Assembly: GCA_025463055.1 (NCBI GenBank)
Contig: JAOAPV010000025.1
Location: 1-40,811 of the forward strand
Source of the DNA: Candidatus Acidiferrum typicum
Lineage (GTDB): Bacteria; Acidobacteriota; Terriglobia; Acidiferrales; UBA7541
Length of the DNA stretch: 40,811 nucleotides
Reading direction: 5' to 3'
Below, piece after piece: positions 7,990 through 16,429 of the stretch (the stretch's first letter is position 1; every line of letters begins with the position of its first letter). The notes beneath the pieces are model-generated. The model had not been told where the DNA came from. It saw nothing but the letters and a program-made list of their open reading frames with translations, and made no database searches. A program made the position numbers and the translations under genes.

Positions 7990-10900
7990 CACATCACCAG
8001 TTCGATTGCCTGCGCACCGCAAATTTGCCGCACCGATTCTATCAGTTCGGCCTTCACCGTGACGCGCTGTTGTGAATGCAGCACTGCCATCGAACCATCC
8101 GGGGAATGCATCTCAAAGAGAACAGGACTTGGTCCAGGTGAACCCGCAAACAGCTCTTCCAATCGATCGAGGGTGCTTTCGCTCAGCGACTCGGTCTCCA
8201 GCCGCACACGAAACTCCGGCGTTGCCTTGCGCTCGGCAATGTCTTCCAATCGCCGCGCTTCTTGCAGCGAGAGCCGCGTACCTGCCTCTTCGATTTGCAC
8301 GCGCGCCTTCAGCAACAACGGCGTTCCCGGCTTGAGGAGGTTCTCGAGTTTCGCAAAGCTTTCGGGGAAGGCGAGCAGCTCTTGCACGCCGGTCATGTCT
8401 TGCACGGTATAAATAGCCCACCGTGCGCCTTTCCGCGAGCGCATTGGCCGCACTCCCACGATTAGCGCCGCTACTGCGACTTCTTTTCCATTGCGCTGGC
8501 CTTCGATTTCCGCAAGCGAAACCGTCTTCAGTTCCTGCAAGCGGGATGCGTATTTCGCCAGTGGGTGGCCGGAAACGTAAAAACCCAACATTGCGTATTC
8601 GCTGGCCAACCGCTCTTCTTCGCTCCAAGGCTCGGACTCCCGCATCTCGAATGCGACAGGCGCGGGTGCTGCCGCCGTCCCGAATAGGCCATGCTGGCCC
8701 GATTCCCGGGCCCGGGTGGCACGCTGCTGCGCCATCACGGCGTCATCGACCGATGCAAGCATGCTCTCGCGCGCGCCCAACGAATCCATCGCGCCAGACT
8801 TGATCAAGCTCTCGAAAACGCGTTTGTTCAGGAATCGCGATTCGATACGCTCGCAAAATTCGTATAGTGAATGGAATTCGCCCTGCGTCAGCCGCGATTC
8901 GCGAATCGCCTTTGCGGTGTTCTCACCCACGTTCTTGATGGCGGCGAGCCCGAAGCGAATGGCTTCGCCAACCGGAGTGAAATAGAGGTCGCTCTCGTTC
9001 ACATCCGGCGGCAGGATGGAAATGCTCATCCCGCGGGCCTCATTGATGTATTTTACGATCTTGTCGGTGTTGCCGGCTTCCGAGGTGAGCAGCGCGGCGA
9101 TGAACTCGACGGGATAATGCGTCTTCAAATATGCCGTCTGGTAAGCGAGCAGGGCGTACGCGCAGGAGTGCGACTTATTGAAACCGTAGCCCGCGAATTC
9201 TTCCATCAAGTTGAATATTCGCTCGGCCTTTTTCTCTGGAATCTTGTTGTTCGCACAACCGGCCATGAATTTCGCGCGCTGCGCCGCCATCTCTTCTTTT
9301 TTCTTCTTGCCCATCGCGCGGCGCAAAATGTCGGCTTCACCGAGCGAAAAACTCGCCAGGCAGTTGGCGATTTGCATCACCTGTTCCTGATACAAGATCA
9401 CGCCGTAGGTTTCTTCCAGGATGTCTTTTAGCTGCGGCAGTTCATAGCTGACTTTCGTTGTTCTGTGCTTGCGCTTGATGAAATCATCGATCATGCCGCC
9501 CTGAATCGGGCCTGGGCGGTAGAGCGCGTTCAAAGCCGTCAAATCTTCAATGCGCGTGGGCTGATAGCGCCGCAGGATGTCGCGCATGCCGTGTGATTCA
9601 AACTGAAAAATGGCTGTGGTGTCGCCGCGGGAAAAAAGCTTGTAGGTGTCCGCGTCTTCAAGGCCCAGCGTGTCCAGGTCAACCTTCACGCCGCGGTTTT
9701 TCTCGATCATGCGCACCGTGTCTTGCAAGACGGTTAGCGTCGTCAGCCCGAGAAAATCCATCTTGAGCAGACCGATTCGCTCCAACGCATTCATGTCGTA
9801 CTGCGTGGTGACTTCATCCCGGCTCGTCTTATAGAGCGGCACGATATCCGTGAGGGGTCGCGGCGAAATCACTACACCTGCCGCGTGCGTGGAGGCGTGC
9901 CGCGACAAGCCTTCCAGCCGCAGCGCGACCGCCATCAAATCCTTCAGGCGCTCGTCGGCGTTTACAGCGGCCTTCAACTGAGGCGTTTGCGCCAGAGCAG
10001 GCTCCAGCTCGATACCGAGGGTATTGGGCACGAGTTTGGCAAGGCGGTCGACCTCAGCATAGGGAATGTCCATCGCGCGGCCGACGTCCTTGATCGCCGC
10101 CTTCGCCGCCATCGTGCCGAAGGTAATAATCTGCGCGACGTTTTCGCGGCCGTACTTCTGCGTCACGTAGTCAATTAATTCGCCGCGCCGTCGCATGCAG
10201 AAGTCGATATCGATATCTGGCATGGACACGCGCTCGGGATTCAGGAAGCGCTCAAACAGCAGGTTGTATTGCAGCGGGTCCACATCCGTGATGCGTAGCG
10301 CGTAGCTCACCAGGCTGCCCGCAGCCGACCCGCGGCCCGGCCCCACCGGGACGTCCTGAGTGCGCGCGTAATGAATGAAATCCCAAACGATCAGGAAGTA
10401 GCCTTCATAACGCATCTTCTGAATCATTTCGATTTCAAAAGTGAGTCGCTTCTCGTATTCCGAAAGCGGATTCCGCAGCAGGCCTTGCTGCGCTTGCCGC
10501 TCCAATATCGGCAGGCGCGACGCGAAGCCTTCGCGCACCACTTTCTCGAAGTAGCTCCCCGCCGTGTGTCCCGGCGGAACTTTGAACTCCGGAAACGGGC
10601 TCGGGATCCGCTCGATCTTCACATTGCAGCGGTGCGCGATGTCCACCGTGCGGCTCAGCGCGTCCGGCAATTCTCCGAATACCTGCGCCATTTCCGCCGC
10701 GCTCTTAAAGTAAAACTGGTCGGTTTGAAACTTCATGCGATGCGCATCGCTCATAGTCTTGCCGGTCTGGATGCAGAGCATAACTTCTTGCGCATGCGCG
10801 TCGTCGTGATGCAGGTAGTGGCAATCGTTAGTGGCCACCAGCGGGATGCCCGACTCTTTCGAGAGGCGGACGAGTTCGGGGTTCACGCGCTTTTCGATTT

Positions 10901-11489
10901 CGAGTCCCTGATCCTGAATCTCGAGGAAAAAATTGCTCTTGCCGAAGATGTCGCGCAGCCGGTACGCGTTTTCTCGCGCGAGATCAAACTTCTCTTCCAC
11001 GACGGCTTCCGTGACAGGCCCTCGCAGGCACGCCGAAAGAGCGATCAATCCTTTGCTGTGCTTTGAGAGTAGTTCGTAGTCAATGCGCGGCTTGTAGTAA
11101 AAACCTTCGAGAAAGCCCGCGGAGACCAGCTTGATCAGGTTGTGATAGCCCTCGAGCGATTCGCACAGGAGAACCAAATGATTGCTGCCACGCGTACCCG
11201 GCTCACCTTCGCCGCGCTCCTGGCCGTTGCTTCCGTTTGTTTTTTCGCCGCGCTCGTGACGGCTGCCGCGCGCGACATACACTTCGCAGCCAATGATCGG
11301 CTTGACGTCGCGCTTGCTGGCCTCATAGAAAAAGTTGGCCGCGGCAAACAGATTGCCGTGGTCGGTGATCGCCACCGCCGGCATTTTCTGCCGTGAGGCT
11401 TCATCCAATAGCTCGGAAGTTTCGCAAGCCCCGTCCAGGAGGCTGTAATCGGTGTGAACGTGCAGATGAACGAACTGCGGCTGACCCAT
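7989..11489 (-). CDS. dnaE: DNA polymerase III subunit alpha
   Basis: Replicative DNA polymerase catalytic subunit, 1166 residues, normal for DnaE1. It starts with the PHP domain (FVHLHVHTDYSLLDGA; AITDHGNLFAAANFF). A charged low-complexity insert (RHERGEKTNGSNGQERGEGE) lies within that domain near residues 75-100. The palm contains the catalytic acids in SMPDIDIDFCMRRR near residue 425 and the third acid region IEDLTALNALYRPGP. Helix-hairpin-helix and OB-fold (YTVQDMTGVQELLAFPESF) regions follow in the C-terminal third. It overlaps accA by one base, the same gene neighbourhood as in proteobacteria. Confidence 0.96.
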   Translation of the reverse strand: MGQPQFVHLHVHTDYSLLDGACETSELLDEASRQKMPAVAITDHGNLFAAANFFYEASKRDVKPIIGCEVYVARGSRHERGEKTNGSNGQERGEGEPGTRGSNHLVLLCESLEGYHNLIKLVSAGFLEGFYYKPRIDYELLSKHSKGLIALSACLRGPVTEAVVEEKFDLARENAYRLRDIFGKSNFFLEIQDQGLEIEKRVNPELVRLSKESGIPLVATNDCHYLHHDDAHAQEVMLCIQTGKTMSDAHRMKFQTDQFYFKSAAEMAQVFGELPDALSRTVDIAHRCNVKIERIPSPFPEFKVPPGHTAGSYFEKVVREGFASRLPILERQAQQGLLRNPLSEYEKRLTFEIEMIQKMRYEGYFLIVWDFIHYARTQDVPVGPGRGSAAGSLVSYALRITDVDPLQYNLLFERFLNPERVSMPDIDIDFCMRRRGELIDYVTQKYGRENVAQIITFGTMAAKAAIKDVGRAMDIPYAEVDRLAKLVPNTLGIELEPALAQTPQLKAAVNADERLKDLMAVALRLEGLSRHASTHAAGVVISPRPLTDIVPLYKTSRDEVTTQYDMNALERIGLLKMDFLGLTTLTVLQDTVRMIEKNRGVKVDLDTLGLEDADTYKLFSRGDTTAIFQFESHGMRDILRRYQPTRIEDLTALNALYRPGPIQGGMIDDFIKRKHRTTKVSYELPQLKDILEETYGVILYQEQVMQIANCLASFSLGEADILRRAMGKKKKEEMAAQRAKFMAGCANNKIPEKKAERIFNLMEEFAGYGFNKSHSCAYALLAYQTAYLKTHYPVEFIAALLTSEAGNTDKIVKYINEARGMSISILPPDVNESDLYFTPVGEAIRFGLAAIKNVGENTAKAIRESRLTQGEFHSLYEFCERIESRFLNKRVFESLIKSGAMDSLGARESMLASVDDAVMAQQRATRARESGQHGLFGTAAAPAPVAFEMRESEPWSEEERLASEYAMLGFYVSGHPLAKYASRLQELKTVSLAEIEGQRNGKEVAVAALIVGVRPMRSRKGARWAIYTVQDMTGVQELLAFPESFAKLENLLKPGTPLLLKARVQIEEAGTRLSLQEARRLEDIAERKATPEFRVRLETESLSESTLDRLEELFAGSPGPSPVLFEMHSPDGSMAVLHSQQRVTVKAELIESVRQICGAQAIELVM

Positions 11490-11578
11490 GTCTCTTAATT
11501 GTAAATGTTGCGCGCGATAATTGCGACTCGCATTCTAACGTTTCCCACAGGTTGTTAGCGCCAGGAAGCCCAACCGAA

Positions 11579-13090
11579 CTATTTCCGCCCGCCGCTCTTC
11601 TTTGCCCCCGCAGTGCTCTTCCCGTGTGATGGCGCCGCCGGTTTTGCTCCCGGCTTCCCTGCTCCCAAGCGTTCGCGATGATGCGCCTTCGTTGCGGCTT
11701 TAGCGGCCGCGGCCGTCGCTTCGGCATGCTTCCCTGCGGCCGCCGGAGCCCCGTGCGCTTTCTCCGCACCCTTCGCGCCCTTCTTTTCCTTTTTCTTTGG
11801 AGCTTCCTTGATCCCAGAGAGCTTCCGCAAAATCTTCTCGCGCTCCTCAGGAGTTTTCCCCCGTCCGGTCAACTGAACGGCAAAAACCTGCTCGACAATG
11901 CTGTCGAACTTCGCGCCGCGCTCCATGCCCAGCGTTTCCAGTTCGGTCGCGACTAGTGGTAGCCCGATGCGAACGGGCCTCCACTTATTCAGGTACGCGC
12001 GGATTTTTGACAGTGCCGCCGAATTGCGAGACTCCGCGAGCAGATACGCGACCTGATCGAGCGGCACCTTCTCAATGAACCGGTACGCATCAATGGGGGC
12101 GTTGGTCTTGCGGCCAGATAGTTCTTTCGCTGCCTCGTCTGCCTCCTGCGCGAATCCCAGCACAAGCTCTGTTTCCGAGGAGCGATAACCTGCCTTCGAC
12201 AGCACAGCACCTTGTTCGCGATCTTTCAGCCGGCCCAGAACCGCTAAGAGCATAGGAGTCGCCAGGCGCGGACGGAATCCTGCGGTGAACAAGTCCTCGC
12301 GGACTTTCATCAATCGCGCAATCGCATCATAGTCCGCATGCCGCTTCGCGAGATTCGAGTTGATGGCTTCCAGCAAATCGTGCTGCTCCCACGCCTTCAG
12401 TACGACGGTGGGCCGCTCCTCGCGCGCGACCGCGCGCAGCTCGCCGCCGGAATCCTCCGACGATATAGCCTTGTGTAGCTCGCGTTCGATGGCCAGGTCA
12501 AACCACTCCTGGGTCCGCGCCTCAAGCTTGAACCCCATGCGCGAAGAAAATCGCAGGACGCGCAGTAAACGCACGGGTTGGTTCGTAAAACTGTGAATCG
12601 TAAGCGCGCGAACCTCCCCGCGCTCAATGTCAGACAAGCCGTTGGTAGGATCGAGCAGCAGCCCGCGCGACGCCGGATTCAGCGAGATCGCGATCGCGTT
12701 CAGGGAAAAATCGCGCCGCCGCAAATCTTCCATAATGGTCGACCAGCGAACCTCCGGACGCGTCCCTGGCCGTACGTAGTGATCATCGCGGGCCGCTGAA
12801 ATGCTGCCTTCCACATCGCCGCCGAAGAGCACTTCGATGTGCCGCAGCTTTTCGTCCTCGAAGAGAATTTTCGCGCCGCCCTTTTCCAGTTCACGCGCAA
12901 TCTTGGTCGGGTTCCCTTCTACCGTGAAGTCCAGATCACGCAGCGACGCGCCGGTGATGAGGTCGCGGACCGTGCCGCCCGTCAAGTACAAGTTGAAGCC
13001 CATCGCCGCGGATAGTTCCTGCACGCGCATCATCACGGCGCGCTGCTCCGGCGACAACCGGCTTTCCAGCAAGAACATATAATCTGGCAT
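11579..13090 (-). CDS. CCA tRNA nucleotidyltransferase / poly(A) polymerase family protein with Lys/Ala-rich tail
   Basis: Class II nucleotidyltransferase that adds or repairs the CCA end of tRNA, or a related poly(A) polymerase; sequence alone does not separate these. 503 residues. The head has LYLTGGTVRDLITGASLRDLD, with catalytic Asp52 and Asp54, then RRRDFSLNAIAISL and the neck motif QPVRLLRVLRFSSRMGF. A helical body follows to about residue 427. The last 75 or so residues are almost only Lys, Ala, Gly, His and Pro, unlike the usual family end. A strong Shine-Dalgarno (AAGGAGA) precedes the ATG at 13088-13090. No second gene of this family is visible here. Confidence 0.88.
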   Translation of the reverse strand: MPDYMFLLESRLSPEQRAVMMRVQELSAAMGFNLYLTGGTVRDLITGASLRDLDFTVEGNPTKIARELEKGGAKILFEDEKLRHIEVLFGGDVEGSISAARDDHYVRPGTRPEVRWSTIMEDLRRRDFSLNAIAISLNPASRGLLLDPTNGLSDIERGEVRALTIHSFTNQPVRLLRVLRFSSRMGFKLEARTQEWFDLAIERELHKAISSEDSGGELRAVAREERPTVVLKAWEQHDLLEAINSNLAKRHADYDAIARLMKVREDLFTAGFRPRLATPMLLAVLGRLKDREQGAVLSKAGYRSSETELVLGFAQEADEAAKELSGRKTNAPIDAYRFIEKVPLDQVAYLLAESRNSAALSKIRAYLNKWRPVRIGLPLVATELETLGMERGAKFDSIVEQVFAVQLTGRGKTPEEREKILRKLSGIKEAPKKKEKKGAKGAEKAHGAPAAAGKHAEATAAAAKAATKAHHRERLGAGKPGAKPAAPSHGKSTAGAKKSGGRK

Positions 13091-13193
13091 CGCTCTCCTT
13101 ACCCTTTAGGGCCACGCTTACCTCAACGCGCCGCCCTCTGCACTTCCCCTGGGGTTCTGGCCGCCAGGCACGTTTCCGCCGCGCTCGCTCTTG

Positions 13194-14093
13194 CTAAGCG
13201 CGCGGATGATGAGCCTTGTAAATCTGCTTCAGCCGCTCCTCGACCACATGGGTGTAAATCTGCGTCGTGGAAATGTCAGCGTGTCCCAGCATGAGCTGCA
13301 CTGATCGCAAATCCGCGCCGCCTTCCAGCAAATGCGTTGCAAAACTGTGCCGCAGCATGTGCGGCGTGAGCGCGACACGCAGCCCGGCGCGTCGTCCATA
13401 GGCCGACAATATCTTCCACACGCCTACGCGGCTAAGCGCGGCACCGCGCCGGTTTATAAACAGTGCCGGCCCCGAGCTGGCTTTAGCATTACGCAGCAAC
13501 TGTGGTCGGCCTTCGCGTAGATATTTGTCGACCATGCCCAAGGCTTTCTTGCCTACGGGAACGATGCGTTCCTTATCACCTTTGCCAATGCAGCGCACAC
13601 AACCAACCTTCGTGTCCAGATCGTTGACGCCCAGCCCGGTCAGCTCGGAAACGCGTAGCCCAGTCGAATACAGCACCTCGAGCATTGCCCGGTCGCGCAA
13701 ACCCATCGGCGTCTTCTGGTCCGGCTGCTCCAGCAGTTTCTCGACCTCCTCCAGCCGCAAATATCCAGGCAAATGCCGCCGGATCTTTGGCGATTCGAGA
13801 TTGATCGATGGGTCCTCCGGAATCAGCTCCTGTATCTGGGCGAAACGGAAAAAATTCCGCAGGGTTACCAATTGCCTCGCCACGGTCCGGCTCTCCAGCT
13901 TTAGGCGATATAGGCCGGCCAGAAAATCCACCAGGTCATCGCGTCCCACGCTCTCAAGCGTCAGTTTTCGCTTCCGCGCAAACTCATCGAATTTCAGCAA
14001 ATCGCGTTTGTACGCGGAAATCGTGTTGACGGAGAGCCCCTTCTCCACTCGCACATGCATCAAGTACGACGAAATGACTGTCGATATTTCCAT
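13194..14093 (-). CDS. xerD: Tyrosine recombinase XerD-type
   Basis: Site-specific recombinase that resolves chromosome dimers at dif together with a partner Xer protein. 299 residues, normal length. The N-terminal SAM-like domain (YLMHVRVEKGLSVNTISAYK) is followed by the catalytic domain with all expected residues: Arg147 in STGLRVSEL, Lys171 in GKGDKERIV, His245 and Arg248 in HMLRHSFATHLLEGG, His271 in LGHADISTTQIYTH, and the nucleophile Tyr280. XerD rather than XerC is a judgement from the N-terminal motif. Its ATG shares one base with the murJ stop (TAATG). No attachment site or phage gene lies nearby, so this is the housekeeping enzyme. Confidence 0.92.
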   Translation of the reverse strand: MEISTVISSYLMHVRVEKGLSVNTISAYKRDLLKFDEFARKRKLTLESVGRDDLVDFLAGLYRLKLESRTVARQLVTLRNFFRFAQIQELIPEDPSINLESPKIRRHLPGYLRLEEVEKLLEQPDQKTPMGLRDRAMLEVLYSTGLRVSELTGLGVNDLDTKVGCVRCIGKGDKERIVPVGKKALGMVDKYLREGRPQLLRNAKASSGPALFINRRGAALSRVGVWKILSAYGRRAGLRVALTPHMLRHSFATHLLEGGADLRSVQLMLGHADISTTQIYTHVVEERLKQIYKAHHPRA

Positions 14094-15694
14094 TAGATGT
14101 CCACGTACGCTGCGCCGCCGCGTCCCCTGCGCAAAGCAATCCCGTAAATCTCTTCCATTTCATGGCAACGGAAAATCCATGCCAGGCCCAGATATAGAGC
14201 CGTCGCACCCACGATAAGCCCTGTAAATACCGAGAGTTGCACGAGGAAACGCGAATGCACGGTGAACTCTGTGTAATGATTGCCCAACCAGCAGGCGACT
14301 CCCATTATCCCGGAGCATAGGGAAATCTTTGCGAACGAGCGCAGAATCTCCATCGTTCCCAGTGCCCCGTAGCGTAAGCGAAAGATGATGAAGAGCGCGA
14401 AGAAATCAAAGAAGCAGGCGATTGCGGTCGCCAATGCCGGACCGCCGTTCTGCACGCGCTTAAAGAAGAACTGCAAGAACACAATATTGAGCACCAGATT
14501 GATGATCAGAGACATCCCGGCCACAATCACCGGCGTCCTGGTATCTCTCGTCGAATAGAAGGCTGGCACAATCAGCTTCACCGAAGCCAGGGCTGGCAAC
14601 CCTGCGGCGTAATACAGCAAAGCCCGCGCGGTCAATCGCGTAGACGCGGGAACGAACTGCCCGTGTTGGAATAGCACGCGAATAATGGGCTCGCGCAAGA
14701 TCATCAGGCCAAGAGCGGCCGGTATGGTAATAAATGCCACAATTCGCACGGAAAACGTCAGTGTTTTCTTTAGCGCTTCGTAATCTTTCGCGGCGGCCTG
14801 GTGCGACATCATGGGCAGGATTGCCGTAGCCACGGCGATGGCGTACCCGCCAAGCACCAGCTCCATTACTCGATCCGCGTAGTACAGCGCAGTCAGGCTC
14901 CCCTCGGGCATTTTGCTGGCCGTAGAAAAGTAAGTGTCCACGAATAAGTTGATCTGCCCGATCCCGATGCCAAAGAACCGCGGGAGCATCAGCCGCGCCA
15001 CGTTCTGTATCCCGGGATGAGAAAACGATATGCCAAAATCGAAGTTCATGCCCTTCTGCACCAGCGATGGCACCTGAATCAGAAACTGCAATGCGCCCCC
15101 AACCAGCACTCCAACGGCGAGGGAGACAGCGGGATCTTTGAAAAACGGCCATACGGCGCCAATCGAAAACAGAATCACCGCCAAGTTCAAGAAAACGGAC
15201 GTCGCGGCCGGTAACCCGAACGAATGAAAGCAGTTGAGGATGCCCATGGCTAACGCAGCCAGCGCCACGAAAAATAGATAAGGGAAGATCACACGATTCA
15301 GGTTCACCGCTTGATCCCATGAAACATTGCTCGCGTCCGCCGTAAACACGTGGATTACCGAGGGCGAGAACACCATTCCTAAAACGGTGATAATCGCGAC
15401 CACAAACGCCAACGTCCAAAACAGCCTATTCGCGAAATCCCACACTTCCGCAGTGGACTTCTCCCGCATGTAAGTTGTGAAAACCGGGATAAAAGACGCC
15501 GTCATCGAGCCTTCCGCGACCAATCGGCGGAAAAGGTTGGGAATCCGATAGGCCAAAATAAATGAGTTAGCGGAGAGGGACGTCCCCAAGAGAAAGGCAA
15601 TTCGCTGATCTCGCACATACCCCAAGATTCGGCTAACGATGGTGACCAGGGATATTATCGAGGCCGATTTGAGAATCTGCTTTTTTTCGGTCAA
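14093..15694 (-). CDS. murJ: Lipid II flippase MurJ
   Basis: Integral membrane flippase that moves lipid II across the inner membrane for peptidoglycan synthesis. 533 residues with about 14 hydrophobic helices, as in the MviN/MurJ family. Family stretches include ASIISLVTIVSRILGYVRDQ at the N-terminus, SFILAYRIPNLFRRLVAEG, MTASFIPVFTTY, and MILREPIIRVLFQHGQF. The start is TTG, preceded by GAGG at suitable spacing, and the residues straight after it match the conserved N-terminus. It is the first gene of a two-gene unit with xerD, one base overlapping. The C-terminal helix is followed by a short basic tail. Confidence 0.94.
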   Translation of the reverse strand: MTEKKQILKSASIISLVTIVSRILGYVRDQRIAFLLGTSLSANSFILAYRIPNLFRRLVAEGSMTASFIPVFTTYMREKSTAEVWDFANRLFWTLAFVVAIITVLGMVFSPSVIHVFTADASNVSWDQAVNLNRVIFPYLFFVALAALAMGILNCFHSFGLPAATSVFLNLAVILFSIGAVWPFFKDPAVSLAVGVLVGGALQFLIQVPSLVQKGMNFDFGISFSHPGIQNVARLMLPRFFGIGIGQINLFVDTYFSTASKMPEGSLTALYYADRVMELVLGGYAIAVATAILPMMSHQAAAKDYEALKKTLTFSVRIVAFITIPAALGLMILREPIIRVLFQHGQFVPASTRLTARALLYYAAGLPALASVKLIVPAFYSTRDTRTPVIVAGMSLIINLVLNIVFLQFFFKRVQNGGPALATAIACFFDFFALFIIFRLRYGALGTMEILRSFAKISLCSGIMGVACWLGNHYTEFTVHSRFLVQLSVFTGLIVGATALYLGLAWIFRCHEMEEIYGIALRRGRGGAAYVDI

Positions 15695-15735
15695 CGGACC
15701 TCGCTCCGCGGCCTAACCCCAATGAAAACAATGAG

Positions 15736-15765
15736 TTGACAGGGAAAACGCGCTTAACATAACAT
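15736..15765 (+). promoter_or_regulatory. Likely sigma70-type promoter for the gene at 15814
   Basis: A perfect TTGACA lies at 15736-15741. An A/T-rich TAACAT, matching four of six -10 bases, lies at 15760-15765 after 18 bases. The site sits in the divergent gap between murJ and the plus-strand gene that starts at 15814. Confidence 0.5.
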
Positions 15766-15813
15766 ACATTCTGACGTTTCGCAAATTTACCAATTTCATT
15801 AAGTGCGGACCCT

Positions 15814-16308
15814 GTGAAGAACCGAGCCCCAGCCTCTACGCACAAGAAGGTCGTCGTCGTCCTTTTGGACAAGAAAGCCCTTCGCCGCTATCTAGGTCCA
15901 ACGCGACTCGGCCAAGCTGATCCGATCGACGTGCTCACGCCCGATGGTGAGCACGAGCAGATTCCGCTCGCGAAAGTCCGCGCGATCTATTTCGTGCGGG
16001 AGTTTTCTGACGACTTCGAGCCCGAACGCAAAGCCTTCCTTAGCCGCCCGAAGCTTGATGGCCTTTGGGTGCGCCTGCGCTTCACCGACAGCGAGACGCT
16101 CGAGGGTGTCGTCCCCAACGACTTGCTCTCGTTGCTCGACAACGGCCTACAAATCACTCCGCCCGACCTGAATTCCACGACTGACCGCATCTTTGTCCCG
16201 CGCAGCGCGCTTTCTGAGGTCACCGTGCTCGGCGTTGTGGGCATCGCCCGCCGCAAGCCCGGAGCCGCTGCTGCCGCAGCAAACCAGCCTCGCCTGTTTA
16301 CGGAATAG
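15814..16308 (+). CDS. Unassigned small protein, acidobacterial type
   Basis: 164 residues starting at a GTG; no stronger start lies in frame upstream, and no good Shine-Dalgarno is seen. I recognise it only as a type of conserved hypothetical common in this phylum. The sequence has two beta-rich halves: KKVVVVLLDKKALRRYLGP with DPIDVLTPDGEHEQIPLAKV, and a second part with VRLRFTDSETLEGVVPNDLL, DRIFVPRSALSEVTVLGV and an Ala-rich end. The repeated pattern of a small beta strand pair followed by a verdict such as IPLAKV or VPRSAL suggests a small barrel, perhaps PilZ- or Sm-like. A promoter lies upstream and a hairpin terminator starts on its stop codon, so it is probably a single-gene unit. 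Confidence 0.75.
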   Translation: MKNRAPASTHKKVVVVLLDKKALRRYLGPTRLGQADPIDVLTPDGEHEQIPLAKVRAIYFVREFSDDFEPERKAFLSRPKLDGLWVRLRFTDSETLEGVVPNDLLSLLDNGLQITPPDLNSTTDRIFVPRSALSEVTVLGVVGIARRKPGAAAAAANQPRLFTE

Positions 16309-16348
16309 CCGGGCGCGAGCTTACCTCGGGCGCGGCTGGCTATTTTTT
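16305..16348 (+). terminator. Rho-independent terminator over the stop codon
   Basis: ATAGCC at 16305-16310 pairs with GGCTAT at 16338-16343. The G/C-rich inner arms around CGAG and CTCG pair in part. T's follow at 16343-16348. The first stem bases include the TAG stop of the preceding gene. Confidence 0.7.
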
Positions 16349-16429
16349 CTTCATGGTCTCCCCAAACCGCCAGGGAACTTGCATCGTCTTTACACGTATC
16401 CAGAGATGGATGCTGTCCCCGAGGTGCCC

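Noticed and set aside
7459-8412. A 317-codon plus-strand frame across the accA/dnaE junction
   Set aside because: It covers the antisense of two certain genes and shows no family pattern or ribosome site.
13194-14093. The Xer-type recombinase as part of an integrated element
   Set aside because: It has the housekeeping XerD layout, is joined to murJ, and no att site, phage or plasmid gene is nearby.
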